DNA of 64,000 bases from Ptiloglossa arizonensis (Eukaryota > Arthropoda > Insecta > Hymenoptera > Colletidae), in contig NC_135058.1 of the NCBI RefSeq assembly GCF_051014685.1, positions 12,402,811 to 12,466,810 of the forward strand, in the 5' to 3' direction. Each line of letters starts with the position of its first letter. Position 1 is the stretch's first letter. The position numbers and the translations under genes are program-made. Under the pieces are notes generated by a model. The model was given only the letters and a program-made list of their open reading frames with translations, ran no database searches and had not been told where the DNA came from. Positions 48,862 to 58,574 of the stretch are shown here, one piece after another.

Positions 48862-49398
48862 CGCGTATGAAAAGTATCATTTCCAAGACACGCCTTAGTC
48901 AGAAATAGCTTCGCCGAGTCCACCGGCAAACCTCCGGGGACGAAACACAAATTTCCTTTTGCTTGGCAGCGGTAAACATTAATTATAACGTCGGGCACAC
49001 GTCGCCAATTCTCAGGCGAGGAGAGGAGCGTTGCCCGTTGCTCGATAAGGGTGCGAGGGAATAATGAAATCTCGATCCGCGCGGGGGTGTGGCGGTCCCG
49101 GGATCGTTAGTCGGATTATGAGACAATGGAGATTCCTCTCGACGATCGACATTCGTCGTCGTGTGCGCGGATGACGCATTCAACGAACGTAATTCGTGCA
49201 CGGGATACAGCACGAAATGGTCGTGCGCGAGCCAGATAATTGAGAAAGAGGGATGAAAAAGTTCGCGAGAGTTACGCACAATATTGGAAACGTGAAATTG
49301 AGCGAGTATAAAGGTGGCGGGGCATCCACGGATCCTCGTTATCTGGCTTCAATTTATCCTAATCATCGGTGGCGAAGAATTGGGGTGGTGGGTGAAAA
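48862..49398. other. Non-coding stretch, no gene recognised
   Basis: CpG-rich unique DNA between the palindrome's right flank and the GA-rich tract. Frames are 98 codons or fewer. Confidence 0.5.
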
Positions 49399-49735
49399 GT
49401 GGGGGACGAGAGAAAGAGAAAGAGGGAGGAGAAAAAGAAAGAGCGAGATGGTGTGCGAGAGAATGAGTGAGTGAGTGAAAAAGAAGTAGAGAGTGAGTGA
49501 ATGAGCAGTTGAGTGAGTGAGTGAGTGAGTGAGTGAGTGAGTGTGAGAGAAGGAAAGAGAGAGGGAGGAAGAAAAAGAAAGAGAGAGAGAGCGTGCGCGT
49601 CAAAGAGCTAGCGAGAGAGAAGGAGAGACAGAGGGGAAGAAAAAAGAGAGAAAGAGAGAGAGAGTGTATCTGAACGAGAGAGTGAATAAACGAGTGAATG
49701 AGTGAGAGGGGGAAAAGAGAGAGAACATCTGCTTG
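49399..49735. repeat. GA-rich polypurine tract with (GAGT)n
   Basis: About 340 bp with almost only G and A on the plus strand apart from scattered T/C. It includes eight GAGT units at 49,511-49,542 and many GAGA runs. The serine/leucine- and glutamate/arginine-rich frames here are by-products. Such tracts can form triplex (H-DNA) structures. Confidence 0.9.
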
Positions 49736-49871
49736 ATTTCCACCGGGAATGCAGCCACGATAAAAGATCGACCGAGGTACTTTCCGGGAGGCTGCGATCG
49801 AGCGTCACCACGTTTCTTTCCGCTTTAACAATTAGCTTCGGGTTCGTTGTCGTGTAATCGCATTGTCGTGG

Positions 49872-49907
49872 GTCCCACCCGCCCCCACCCCCCACCCTGT
49901 CCCCCTA
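49872..49907 (-). repeat. G-quadruplex candidate (minus strand)
   Basis: The plus strand has CCCACCCGCCCCCACCCCCC, ACCC and TCCCCC in close succession. The minus strand thus has six runs of three to six G separated by loops of one to a few bases, matching the usual quadruplex pattern. Confidence 0.6.
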
Positions 49908-49909
49908 TT

Positions 49910-51875
49910 CTGGTCACGCTCTCACGATGAAAGTATTCGCGAACGTGGAGATCGTCGCTGCGTTTGGCAATTAACAATGGAACCGTTGTTTTGGGGCATG
50001 CTTCGTGCAATTAGCGCGATAATTCACATTCTCGCCAAACACCACGTAACGGCGCACTTATTGCGCGCAGGAAAAAGTTAAAAATGTTTCTCGTTGAATT
50101 AAAAAATTTCGTAACTACCGAAACTTTTCGGGCAACATAAAAAGTAGCAACTCCATCCCAATTCCGGTAAATACAATTTCGGAACAATTTTCGATGGAAT
50201 GTCAAAAATCACAAAATGTTAAATTTAACTCTTTTAACTCGATTCTTGTATTTACTGGCCTTCTTTTAGCTTCTTTATCATTAACTTGGTCGATTGGGTC
50301 GCACTCAAAAGTATGATCGCTTCGTGATTAATAATTAATTGGTTAATTATATCCAATGATTATGTATGTTCTCTTCAATGATTTGTGTTGTTCGTCTAGC
50401 GTAATTATTGGTCGTTCAATAATCATAGTTGTTAATCGATGGAACACTTTACATTTTGTCCAACGTTTACAAAATCAGTTGGCATTTTTTTTTTCTTTGG
50501 AATGAAAAAACCCGCTACTGAGTCTTGTAATATAAATCATCGAGAGAAATGAAGCAATTACTTCGATTTACAATTAGAATTAAAAATGTACCAAATATCT
50601 CTAAAACTAAGGCAAGGTACAAATGTTCTTGTTGTTTCGAGATGGTGTGGTCTCAAAAAGGGACTCGTGCAATCGAACCAATTTTTTTCTACGAACACGA
50701 GGACGAGTAGGTTATACAGAGGACATTTTAACTTTCCTCAACGTCGACGTATGTCTTTAAACAGCTATATACGTAACTCATCTCTGATTAAACTGCATTT
50801 ACGTAGTCGAGGTCAACTTAAGACAACGATGGACAAATACTGGAGAGGATACTGTACGTTGATATTCAGAGAATTATTCATGGTACCATTGACATCGCAC
50901 ATAACGCATTGCCACTAGTCGACATGATTAATCTCATGAATAACTCTCTGAATACATACAGCTTGCACTCATTTCGTAATGAGAATGCTTCTCCCTATTT
51001 TACCACTATTTCCATCGTCGTGTTGATTCAGTTCACTTCCCACGGGACAAGCTACGAGAATAAATATTTTCGAGTACGTGCAACTAAAAGAAAAAAAAAA
51101 AAAATGTGCAACATCACTTTTATACGACTTTTTCGTGCAACAATTTTATGCCATATTTAATTTTAAAAATATCACCCCAGAACGCTTCGAATTTTGCATT
51201 TATTACGTGCTGATCTGCTGTTAGCGACGCGACCGAAATTGCGACAATTTCTCGTTCAAAAATAAATTTAAAACGCAGAATTGCAATATTGTTGCACGCG
51301 CCTTTGTATTCCGAATGACCGATCACGAATATGCGTGGAATGTACGCACCATTATCTGCGACTCGGTTTCACAAATATCATTACAAGCGCGTATTATCCT
51401 GCTGTACAGAGTACGTAATTGGGATACCGATCTGCCGTTTCGTTAAATATAGCAAATAAACGATACAGGAAAAGGGTCGAACGATAAAACAAGACCTATC
51501 TTCGCGCGATATTTTTGTAGCATGTACGATGTACCGCGTGAAACGCGATTAATTGTTATTCGTGTCTTTTCTGGATGTATAATAGATCGATTATTTTCTC
51601 AACATTGGGTATAAAAGTATTAGGGGAAAGTGTTTGAAAAATGAATGCTTGCATCGATTTTTCATAGGTACAATTTGATCATGCATTTGTCACACTTATA
51701 ACGCCTTGTCAGCCAACATTTTTATATTGGTCATGGAGGCAGAAAGTATCAAACGACTTGGTTCACGGAACTGGTCTCGGATAGGTCTGAGACAGACAAA
51801 TTACCTTATTGGTAGAAAAACCTAGCGTAAATTAGGAAAAAGTTCTTAGTGAAACGCGTAAGATAACCAACAACG
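49910..51875. other. Non-coding stretch, no gene recognised
   Basis: AT-rich DNA with frames of 110 codons or fewer and an A-tract near 51,090. No domain, RNA gene or array was seen. Confidence 0.5.
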
Positions 51876-51879
51876 AACA

Positions 51880-52330
51880 CCTATTAACTATTTTATGAAA
51901 CTTCTGTTCTTACGCAGAAGGGGCCCAATTTGTCCCTCTCCAATTTCGACAAACTTTTGAAGAACGATTCGAGACAGGGAGCTGTTGCAATACGTGAAAA
52001 AAAATCTCAGTATAGACATTTCATAATTGTGCACATATAATTTTTTTCAAAATTTACTCTCTTACCCAAAAAGGGCCCAATTTTCTTCCCTCCGATCTTA
52101 ACGATCTTCTACAGAATAATGTAAACTAGCTCTCTACTGCTATACTAAAATATTAAAAACGCTCCATGGTAAATCTAAAACGACAAGCACAAATTTTAAT
52201 AAAACGTACATTTTTACCAGTAAAAGACCCAATCTGCTTTCCTCCGACTTGAACCTGTTTTCCCAGAATAATAGAAAAAAACAAGTAACAGGAATGTGCA
52301 AACGATAACTTACTCGAAACATTTTCCCCA
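51880..52330. repeat. Three-copy tandem repeat, period about 152 bp
   Basis: TTACGCAGAAGGGGCCCAAT (51,910), TTACCCAAAAAGGGCCCAAT (about 52,062) and TTACCAGTAAAAGACCCAAT (about 52,214) head three diverged copies. Each continues into a TCC(T/G)..C.A(C/T)TT block and a CAGAATAAT or GAACGATT block. Confidence 0.7.
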
Positions 52331-52970
52331 TAAATGCACAAACCTCCATATACACCTATCGTTCGAAACATTCACCGATACCTTACGAGAGTCACCCGAT
52401 GACGAACAAAATGGACTCCGGTGTAGAGTCGATTACTCTCGGTCGAAAAGTGGCTGCAATTAAAGGTCGTCGTATCTCGTGCGGTATTGTAAGGTTAATT
52501 ATCGTAGCATTAATTTATCATTGTATCATTAGCGTAAAGGTTCACGGAGACAGGCCACGTCGGAAATACTCGTCCCTCGCGAGAACCCGACAAAGCCCCG
52601 GTTCTCTGGTCGGTTCGCGGGGCGATACAAATTAACAGGGCGCTTTAAACGCATAACTCGATGAACACCGGTTACTCCGTGGAGCTGGGAGCGCCAGTGT
52701 GCCTCGAGACACCCCGATTCCTCACATTTCGAGAGGGTAGCCACCGAGTTGACGGAACTTTCACGGAATAGTTGCCGCCGCTCGGAACCGAGCGGTACGA
52801 CGCCGGAAACGAACAAAGCCGTGGGGCTCCGATTGGATCCGTTCGTTGAACAAAAATAGAATTAAAAGTAATTAAGACTGCGAATCGGGACAACCGGTCG
52901 TTCAGAAACGGGTTCGCCTCGACGGCTATCGTTTTCGACTCGAATAGGTTTTCTCTTCGCTTCCGCGAGA
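52330..52970. other. Non-coding stretch, no gene recognised
   Basis: CpG-rich DNA with overlapping chance frames of up to 104 codons. Confidence 0.45.
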
Positions 52971-53400
52971 GCCCCACCTCCTCCACCTCCTCCTCCTCCT
53001 CCTTCTCCGCCTACACCGTCAAGATTTCTCTCTGTCGGTGGCCAACGAGAGAGAAATCGTCGAACGAGCCATTGTTTTCGCCCACTTGGCGACAAACTCG
53101 ACGTCGAGGAATCGAAGGGCCCCTGAACGCGAGAGGATGGCCTCGTTCACGGCCGAACGACGCTGCGAAGAAAATAAGAGAGAAGAGATCCACAACCACC
53201 CCCACACCCACCCTCTCCCCTTACCTCTTTTCCATGGTACCGAGCAGCGAACTCGCAGATATAACGGGTATATATCTTCGAACACCGTTCCCCCGTTCGT
53301 AAAATACGAAGAGAGCGGTGGGTGGCGGTGGGAGTGGGGAGAGTGGGCGGGGCCCGTTAAAAGTGGCCGTGTGATCGAGGGGAGGGGGCGCAGGTTTAAT
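52971..53400. repeat. CTC/GGTGG low-complexity block, quadruplex candidates
   Basis: A CTC-triplet run (CCACCTCCTCCACCTCCTCC, about 52,975-53,005) is followed by a C-rich patch near 53,188-53,220 and by G-rich patches at about 53,313-53,352 (GGTGGGTGGCGGTGGGAGTG and beyond) and 53,380-53,392. Frames of 129 (plus) and 138 (minus) codons overlap here, and their composition follows the repeats. It may be a GC-rich regulatory patch. No gene was seen. Confidence 0.6.
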
Positions 53401-54915
53401 ACCGCAATAAAAACTCGCTCGAGATAAGGGAACATCTCGCGAGAGACTACGGAATGGCCGGAACGAATTGAGATTGAGTATTCTCGAACGGTCCCGTGGA
53501 AACTCCCTCGAAAAACGAAGACCGGTTTAATTATCGTCGTAGCGAGCCTCGGAAAGACTCGATCGCTCGAGTGGACATCCCCAGGATCCGATTTCTCGAC
53601 TGGGTATTGTATTAGGTTCTTCGAAAAAGTGATTTCGTTTTACAAAATGGAGAATGTATAATTTAGTAAAATGTTTGTACACTTTAAAATAATCGTGTTT
53701 CGTAACGAAATGACTCTCCGAACAACCCGATATAATACCAGAGGGAGGATTCGTACAGTCTAATTTGAAAGTAATTAGACGACGCGAATTTATCACGAGA
53801 AGGTAATAGAAAATTGTAGAGGTTCGTCGATCGACCAATCACGACTCGTGTCGGCGTAGACTCTATCAGCGTTCGTTCACGAAGCTACAGGCTTATTTCT
53901 CTCGCGTTCATCGGAAGCCATTTACCATTTTTGGTATTAAAAATTACCGCGATCCGTCTCTCGACCCACCTACCGGTTTCACCGACAGTCGTCGAGGCAC
54001 ATTTCTGTGGATTCTCGAGGGTTAAAGCGTAATCCGGACAGAGAACCATCGACGGTATTTTCATGGAAATGGAAATCCTCTTCTTTCCCGAGGCCCGGCG
54101 TCGGTGACCAACTTCTGATAGCTATCCGGCGCTGAGCGGTTCACCGACGATATGCACGCCCGCGCGAGATAGAATTTTCTCGTGGCGGTTCGCGACTCCT
54201 ACGGGATAAGGCTTCTCCCGTCTACGTGTAATTGGAATAAGGGAAACACGCGAGGGCGTAGAGAGTGAACTGTAGATACGGCGAAACGGGGGGAAAAAGT
54301 AGGGCCTTGCCAAAGGAGAGCGAAGAGAGTAATAAGAAAGAGGAACTAGGGGGAACGAATCGAGAAAGAAAAGAGGGCTTTCGAGCTACAAGAGGGTGGG
54401 GAAAAAATGGTGCCTGAAAAATGTCAGTGTTGAATTTCTTCGTACGGACCTGGTAAATATTTGAACGCGATCGACAAATACTTTCTCAAAGGGTGAAACT
54501 AGAAATTGGAAAACTGGAGACTTAAGATTCGCGTTGTTGCACATGTTTGGCGAGTTGAACGATGATTATGACTCTGGAACCTTTTCTGGAAAGAAAAGGG
54601 CAGTGTTTTTCAGAGAAGGGGTAAAAATGATTTCTTTGGGGCGTTTAAAATGGCACAAGAAAATATACTTCTCGGGATAAAATTTTACTTTTGCAAATTT
54701 GGAGCGACTTTCTTGGAAAGTAAGCTTCTTTTCCTAGGAGTCTTGCTTCGGATATTGGGGACGTTGATCCCCAAGATGGAGAAATCGTATCGTAGGCAAA
54801 GTAATTTTAATTCGAGTTGCAATAGAAAAAATTGCTTGTATAGTCCAACAATGGTCGTAATATTAATTGAAAATAGAGTGCAATTATGATCCACGGAATA
54901 AAATTATGTAAAAAA
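53401..54915. other. Non-coding stretch, no gene recognised
   Basis: CpG-rich, then AT-rich before the 5S copy. Frames are 103 codons or fewer. Confidence 0.5.
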
Positions 54916-54916
54916 A
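54910..54916 (-). terminator. RNA polymerase III T-run terminator of the 5S copy
   Basis: Seven T on the minus strand lie about five bases beyond the 5S 3' end (A-run 54,910-54,916 on the plus strand). Their correct position supports an intact transcription unit. Confidence 0.75.
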
Positions 54917-54921
54917 GAACT

Positions 54922-55040
54922 GAGCCAACAACACGCGGTGTTCCCAGGCGGTCACCCATCCAAGTACTACCCACGCCCAACGCAGCTTGACTTCAGTGAT
55001 CAGACGAGAACTGGTATAAATGCGTGGTATGGTCGTTGAC
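54922..55040 (-). rRNA. 5S ribosomal RNA gene copy (variant)
   Basis: The minus strand carries the 5S hallmark blocks in order: GTCAACGACCATACCACGC at the 5' end, TTCTCGTCTGATCACTGAAG, the internal control region (AAGCTGCGTTGGGCGTGG, TAGTACTTGGATGGGTGACC) and GCCTGGGAACACC..GTTGTTGGCTC at the 3' end. The length of 119 nt is normal. The terminal helix still pairs. Compared with the usual arthropod sequence there are changes around nt 20-28 and scattered elsewhere, but some keep the pairing. It could be a functional dispersed copy or a young pseudogene. 5S RNA is part of the large ribosomal subunit and is made by RNA polymerase III from internal promoters. Confidence 0.88.
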
Positions 55041-55438
55041 GTTGATACTTGCTCAAGTATACGTACATCACGTAATTACTTCTTTATACATAATTTAAAA
55101 CACGTGTGATTGTTATTCTGTTTAAAGTAGTGATTTACGAACATTTGAAAGATGCACCGTATAAAAAAAAAAGAAGAAAATTTCTATGTCGAAGATAAAG
55201 TATAAGATAAAAATAATATAGAAAGAAATATATACACTCCTATAATTATGAAACTTTTACGATCAGTGTATTGATAAAAAGAGATACTTAAATTGTCCAT
55301 GTTTAAATCCATGTTTCTCTATATTAATCATACGTGAACTAAAATCTAAGATGAATAATCTAAGGCTGTTTCTTTAAAACAAATAGAGAAACGATTTTTG
55401 AGACTTACCCCAAAGTCGCACAAGTTTTAGGACGTAGT
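55041..55438. other. AT-rich flank of the 5S copy, nothing recognised
   Basis: AT-rich sequence upstream of the 5S copy, with no second 5S copy within it. The 5S gene here is therefore solitary in the window, not part of a tandem cluster. Confidence 0.6.
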
Positions 55439-55690
55439 CCAAAATGAAAGAGATCAATCTTTAAGAGACTCTCCAAAATGAATAGATACTCAATCTTAAC
55501 ACATTACTCCAAAATAAATAGAAAGACAATCTTGAGGATATTATTCAAAAGTAATTAAACACAATTTCCAGAGGCTCCAAAACAAATAAACAATCTCACG
55601 GTAGTACCTCAGAATGAATAGACAACTTTCAAAGCGTTGCTCTAAAATAAATAGGCAATTTTTCGAGTATCGCTCCAAAGCGAATACACC
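55439..55690. repeat. 34-bp minisatellite, about eight diverged copies
   Basis: CCAAAATGAA/CCAAAATAAATAG-type heads at 55,439, 55,473, 55,509, about 55,543, 55,577, 55,607, 55,641 and 55,674, with 30-36 bp spacing, each followed by a CAATCTT or CAACTTT block. Confidence 0.8.
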
Positions 55691-55694
55691 GAAC

Positions 55695-56560
55695 CCTGAC
55701 CCGAAAGACAGGAAGGAAAAGCAAGGTTTTGGTCCGCTGGTCGATACCGGATGCAAGTTAACTGGAAGTATCGATCCGGTTTAAATATTCTCAACGAGCA
55801 GTGTGTCCTCCTCCTCAATAATTCATTTGGAAAACGTTGCCGTGCATTTGCCATTCGTGACGAGCCACGACGATCCCGGCCACGCTGAAACGTCAACCGA
55901 GCTCGTACCCTTGAATTTCCGTGGAACGGTGGGCGTGTGTCACCTGCGCCGGCCTGATGCGAGGTCACGCTTCTTAGACCCTTCGCGTCCCTTATCGAGG
56001 GCGTGCTCGAGGTCTAGTTCGGCGTTACTTGCAGGGCTCTCGTCGCGTTTCTGAGCACGGGCGTTACGTTACGGCTTAAGCGGCCGCTTATCGTACAACT
56101 TCTGGCCTGGCTCACTCGGCCCGCTTGTTTGCGATGCATGCGTTCCGGGTATATCGCGTGGCTTTCCGGCGTTATGTCAACGTGGTGTTTCGTTAATGCG
56201 GATCACTTCGGAGCTACGAAATTGTTGAAGAGAATTAGTCGAGGGCCTCGAAGGACTCGAAATTGACTCGGCGCTTGTTAACTTCGTACAACGATCGAGC
56301 TATGAATTTATCCGTAACGTTGTATCATAAATGGATCAATTTTATAGGAATATAAATTTCATTTAACCGTCCATCGGGACCAGTTTATGTTTGTTCACAC
56401 TTCTAATGCTGTTCTACGTCGCGGATCTACCGTACTCAATTTTACACGGGGTACTAAATATGTGAGCGAATATTGAGCAACCTGAGTAGACAGTAGATAG
56501 AATTTATACAGAATTTAACTATTCGTGGTACAAATACATTTTAACGCATCTTTAGGACAC
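55695..56560. other. Non-coding stretch, no gene recognised
   Basis: CpG-rich at 55.8-56.2 kb, then AT-rich. Frames are 108 codons or fewer, with no domain seen. Confidence 0.5.
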
Positions 56561-56880
56561 TTTCTATTAATTTCTCACAATAACGAAGGTATGATCTCTT
56601 GGGTGAAAATTGCTATTTTTATAATAATTATGCCATTCATTTCGGATACGTAAACATCGTTTACTCGGGCACACGCTCTACTAATTTTTCATAATAATGA
56701 AAGTATAATTTTTCGGGTGAACGTTACAACGTTTACACAATAATTGTCCCATTAATTCTGGATACGTAAACACTGTTTACTTTCTACCAATTTTTCACAA
56801 TAATGAAAGTATAACTTTCTGGGTGAATGTTACATTTATAATAATTGCACCATTCTTTCCGTATACGTAAATATCGTGAA
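56555..56880. repeat. Three-copy tandem repeat, period about 96-124 bp
   Basis: TAATTTCTCACAATAACGAA (56,568), TAATTTTTCATAATAATGAA (56,692) and CAATTTTTCACAATAATGAA (56,788) each lead into GGGTGAA, ATAATAATT or ATAATTG, and GGATACGTAAACA-type blocks. The last copy lacks a CGGGCACACGCTC segment. Confidence 0.8.
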
Positions 56881-56884
56881 CGAA

Positions 56885-57475
56885 CCATCTGGTGGAAATG
56901 TAAACGTATCGGGACATTTTGTATTAAAATTTTTTTTTTCTTTTTTTTTGCTACGAATAAAGATGTCGCTAAGTTGAATCGCAGGCAGGGAATGAACTTC
57001 GCTTCCGGGTCGGATCGGGCCATTTAATCGTAACCGTGCCGATAAACGCGAGCAGACAGACCAGGGGTGACATATTAAACAATAGGTTATCAGAGAACAA
57101 TGTGTGCATCTCTAATCTGCATTTAGGTTTGCAACGCCCATTCGAAAACGTCGAGCGACTTGACGCAGGTTGCACCATTGTTGGAGCCTGTTGTATTGTT
57201 CCCGACAGAAACCTTGATCGATAGAGTCCGACAATTTTGAAACGCCCCTTTGTTCCCACACGAAAACAAATTTTTCCCTTTTTCGAGTACGTTCGGCCGA
57301 CCTTCGTGCAATGTTTCACGCTGCACGAGCGGCTTGCAACGTAACACATCTCACAGGGACGAATATTGGGCAATTCGATTAACCCTTTGCATTCCAAGCC
57401 ACTAGCACTATTAACACGCTCGGCGGTTCCAAGCCGCTTATTACTTTTTCTAATTGTTAATTCCTACAGATTATT
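56885..57475. other. Non-coding stretch, no gene recognised
   Basis: A T-tract lies at 56,931-56,949. The 142-codon minus-strand frame (56,969-57,397) has several cysteines but no pattern I can match to a family, and plus-strand frames overlap it. Confidence 0.45.
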
Positions 57476-57479
57476 GCCA

Positions 57480-57735
57480 AACGCGGTTACCGGCGTACAA
57501 TCGCGATAAAATTTACAATTTTTACCAAACACAATTACACTTGAAATCGTAATCACTACCAGCCACCGTTACAAGTCAAATTGTAATTTCTATAACCGAA
57601 TACAATTATTACACAATTAATATCGTAATTACCACCAACCATCGTTACAAGTAAAATTGTAATTACTACCAACTGCGAGAAGAATTGCAATTGCGAAGTA
57701 TAATTGATAATTACAAATGAAATCGTCAATTTTGA
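57480..57735. repeat. Degenerate AATTGTAATTACTACCAA-type tandem repeat
   Basis: ATCGTAATCACTACCAGCCA, ATCGTAATTACCACCAACCA and TTGTAATTACTACCAACTGC recur about every 50-90 bp, together with GTTACAAGT(C/A)AAATTGTAATT. The copies are decayed and their limits are uncertain. Confidence 0.5.
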
Positions 57736-57739
57736 AGTG

Positions 57740-58325
57740 CATTTAACAGCCGAGCACTTTAATTACGAAAAACAATTACTCGCATCAATTACTACGGGAG
57801 CGTTCCCAGCCTCGTAATTATCCTCTTTCGGTCGTTCGACAATTTGTAACACATTCGACGTAACGAACGCTTCGCTTTTTATAATATAAATGAAGACAAT
57901 CCCCCCCGGGGTGGATTTCATTTCAAAGGAAGACGCGCAGGGATGAACATAGTTATGAACTCGTGTACGCCGGCGCGCGCATTGGACAGAACTCATTTCC
58001 AAGTTGTGCAATTGCACATTTGATATTGAGCTCGCGAACTCGCAATCCTGCTAGACCTACGGCTTTCCTATGGCGCTGTAAAGAATCTATTTACAAAAGC
58101 TTATACGCTGCGCGCGGCTCAAAGCGCGCTCGGCCGAAAACTTTTCAATCGCGTCGTAAAATATGTGAAAGCACTCGCAGTTATGCAAACGAGTATCTTC
58201 GAAATAAATATCGCGAAAAGGACGTCGGTGTGCTCGTCATTTTATTCCACTGAAACCGATCGATGTGTATACCGTAATTCGTACGTGGGTATACTTATCG
58301 TCTGATCATTCGCGCGATTATTTAT
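57740..58325. other. Non-coding stretch, no gene recognised
   Basis: Mixed DNA with frames of 96 codons or fewer. A C-run (CCCCCCCGGGG) lies near 57,900. Confidence 0.5.
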
Positions 58326-58570
58326 CCAGTGATTCACTTGGTAACTTTACCATTCTCTCTTTTATAATAATTTTCTTTCGAAGTCATAATAGCTGTTCGA
58401 GCTACACTGTACTTATTCTTTATGCATAGTTATGTATAATAAGAACGTTAGAAGAAAAATATATAAGTACAGTGTAACTCGGACAGTTATCGTCACTTCG
58501 AAAGGAAATGATTAAATAGTAAAAATTATTACACAAAAGAGACAATGGTAAAATTACCAAATGGACTTAA
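58326..58570. repeat. 245-bp inverted repeat (MITE or hairpin RNA candidate)
   Basis: The left arm (about 58,326-58,422) and right arm (about 58,452-58,570) are imperfect reverse complements along their whole length. Matching blocks include TAAGTACAGTGTA(G/A)CTCG, ACTTCGAAAG, AATGGTAAA(G/A)TTACCAA and the outer end CC(A)TT..GTCCA. The loop is about 30 bases. The right arm has an extra AT-rich insertion. The form suits a MITE or a long hairpin RNA. No obvious target duplication. Confidence 0.75.
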
Positions 58571-58574
58571 TGGA

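Noticed and set aside
49349..49603. Serine/histidine/leucine-rich repeat protein
   Set aside because: It is the (GAGT)n and GAGA-rich tract translated on the minus strand.
53019..53435. Overlapping 138- and 129-codon frames as an exon
   Set aside because: Both strands are open at once because of C-rich and G-rich repeats; the proteins are low-complexity (G-runs, H/P-rich) with no recognised motif.
56969..57397. Cysteine-containing 142-codon frame as a secreted or zinc-binding protein
   Set aside because: Cysteines are not in any regular spacing, there is no signal peptide, and plus-strand frames overlap it.
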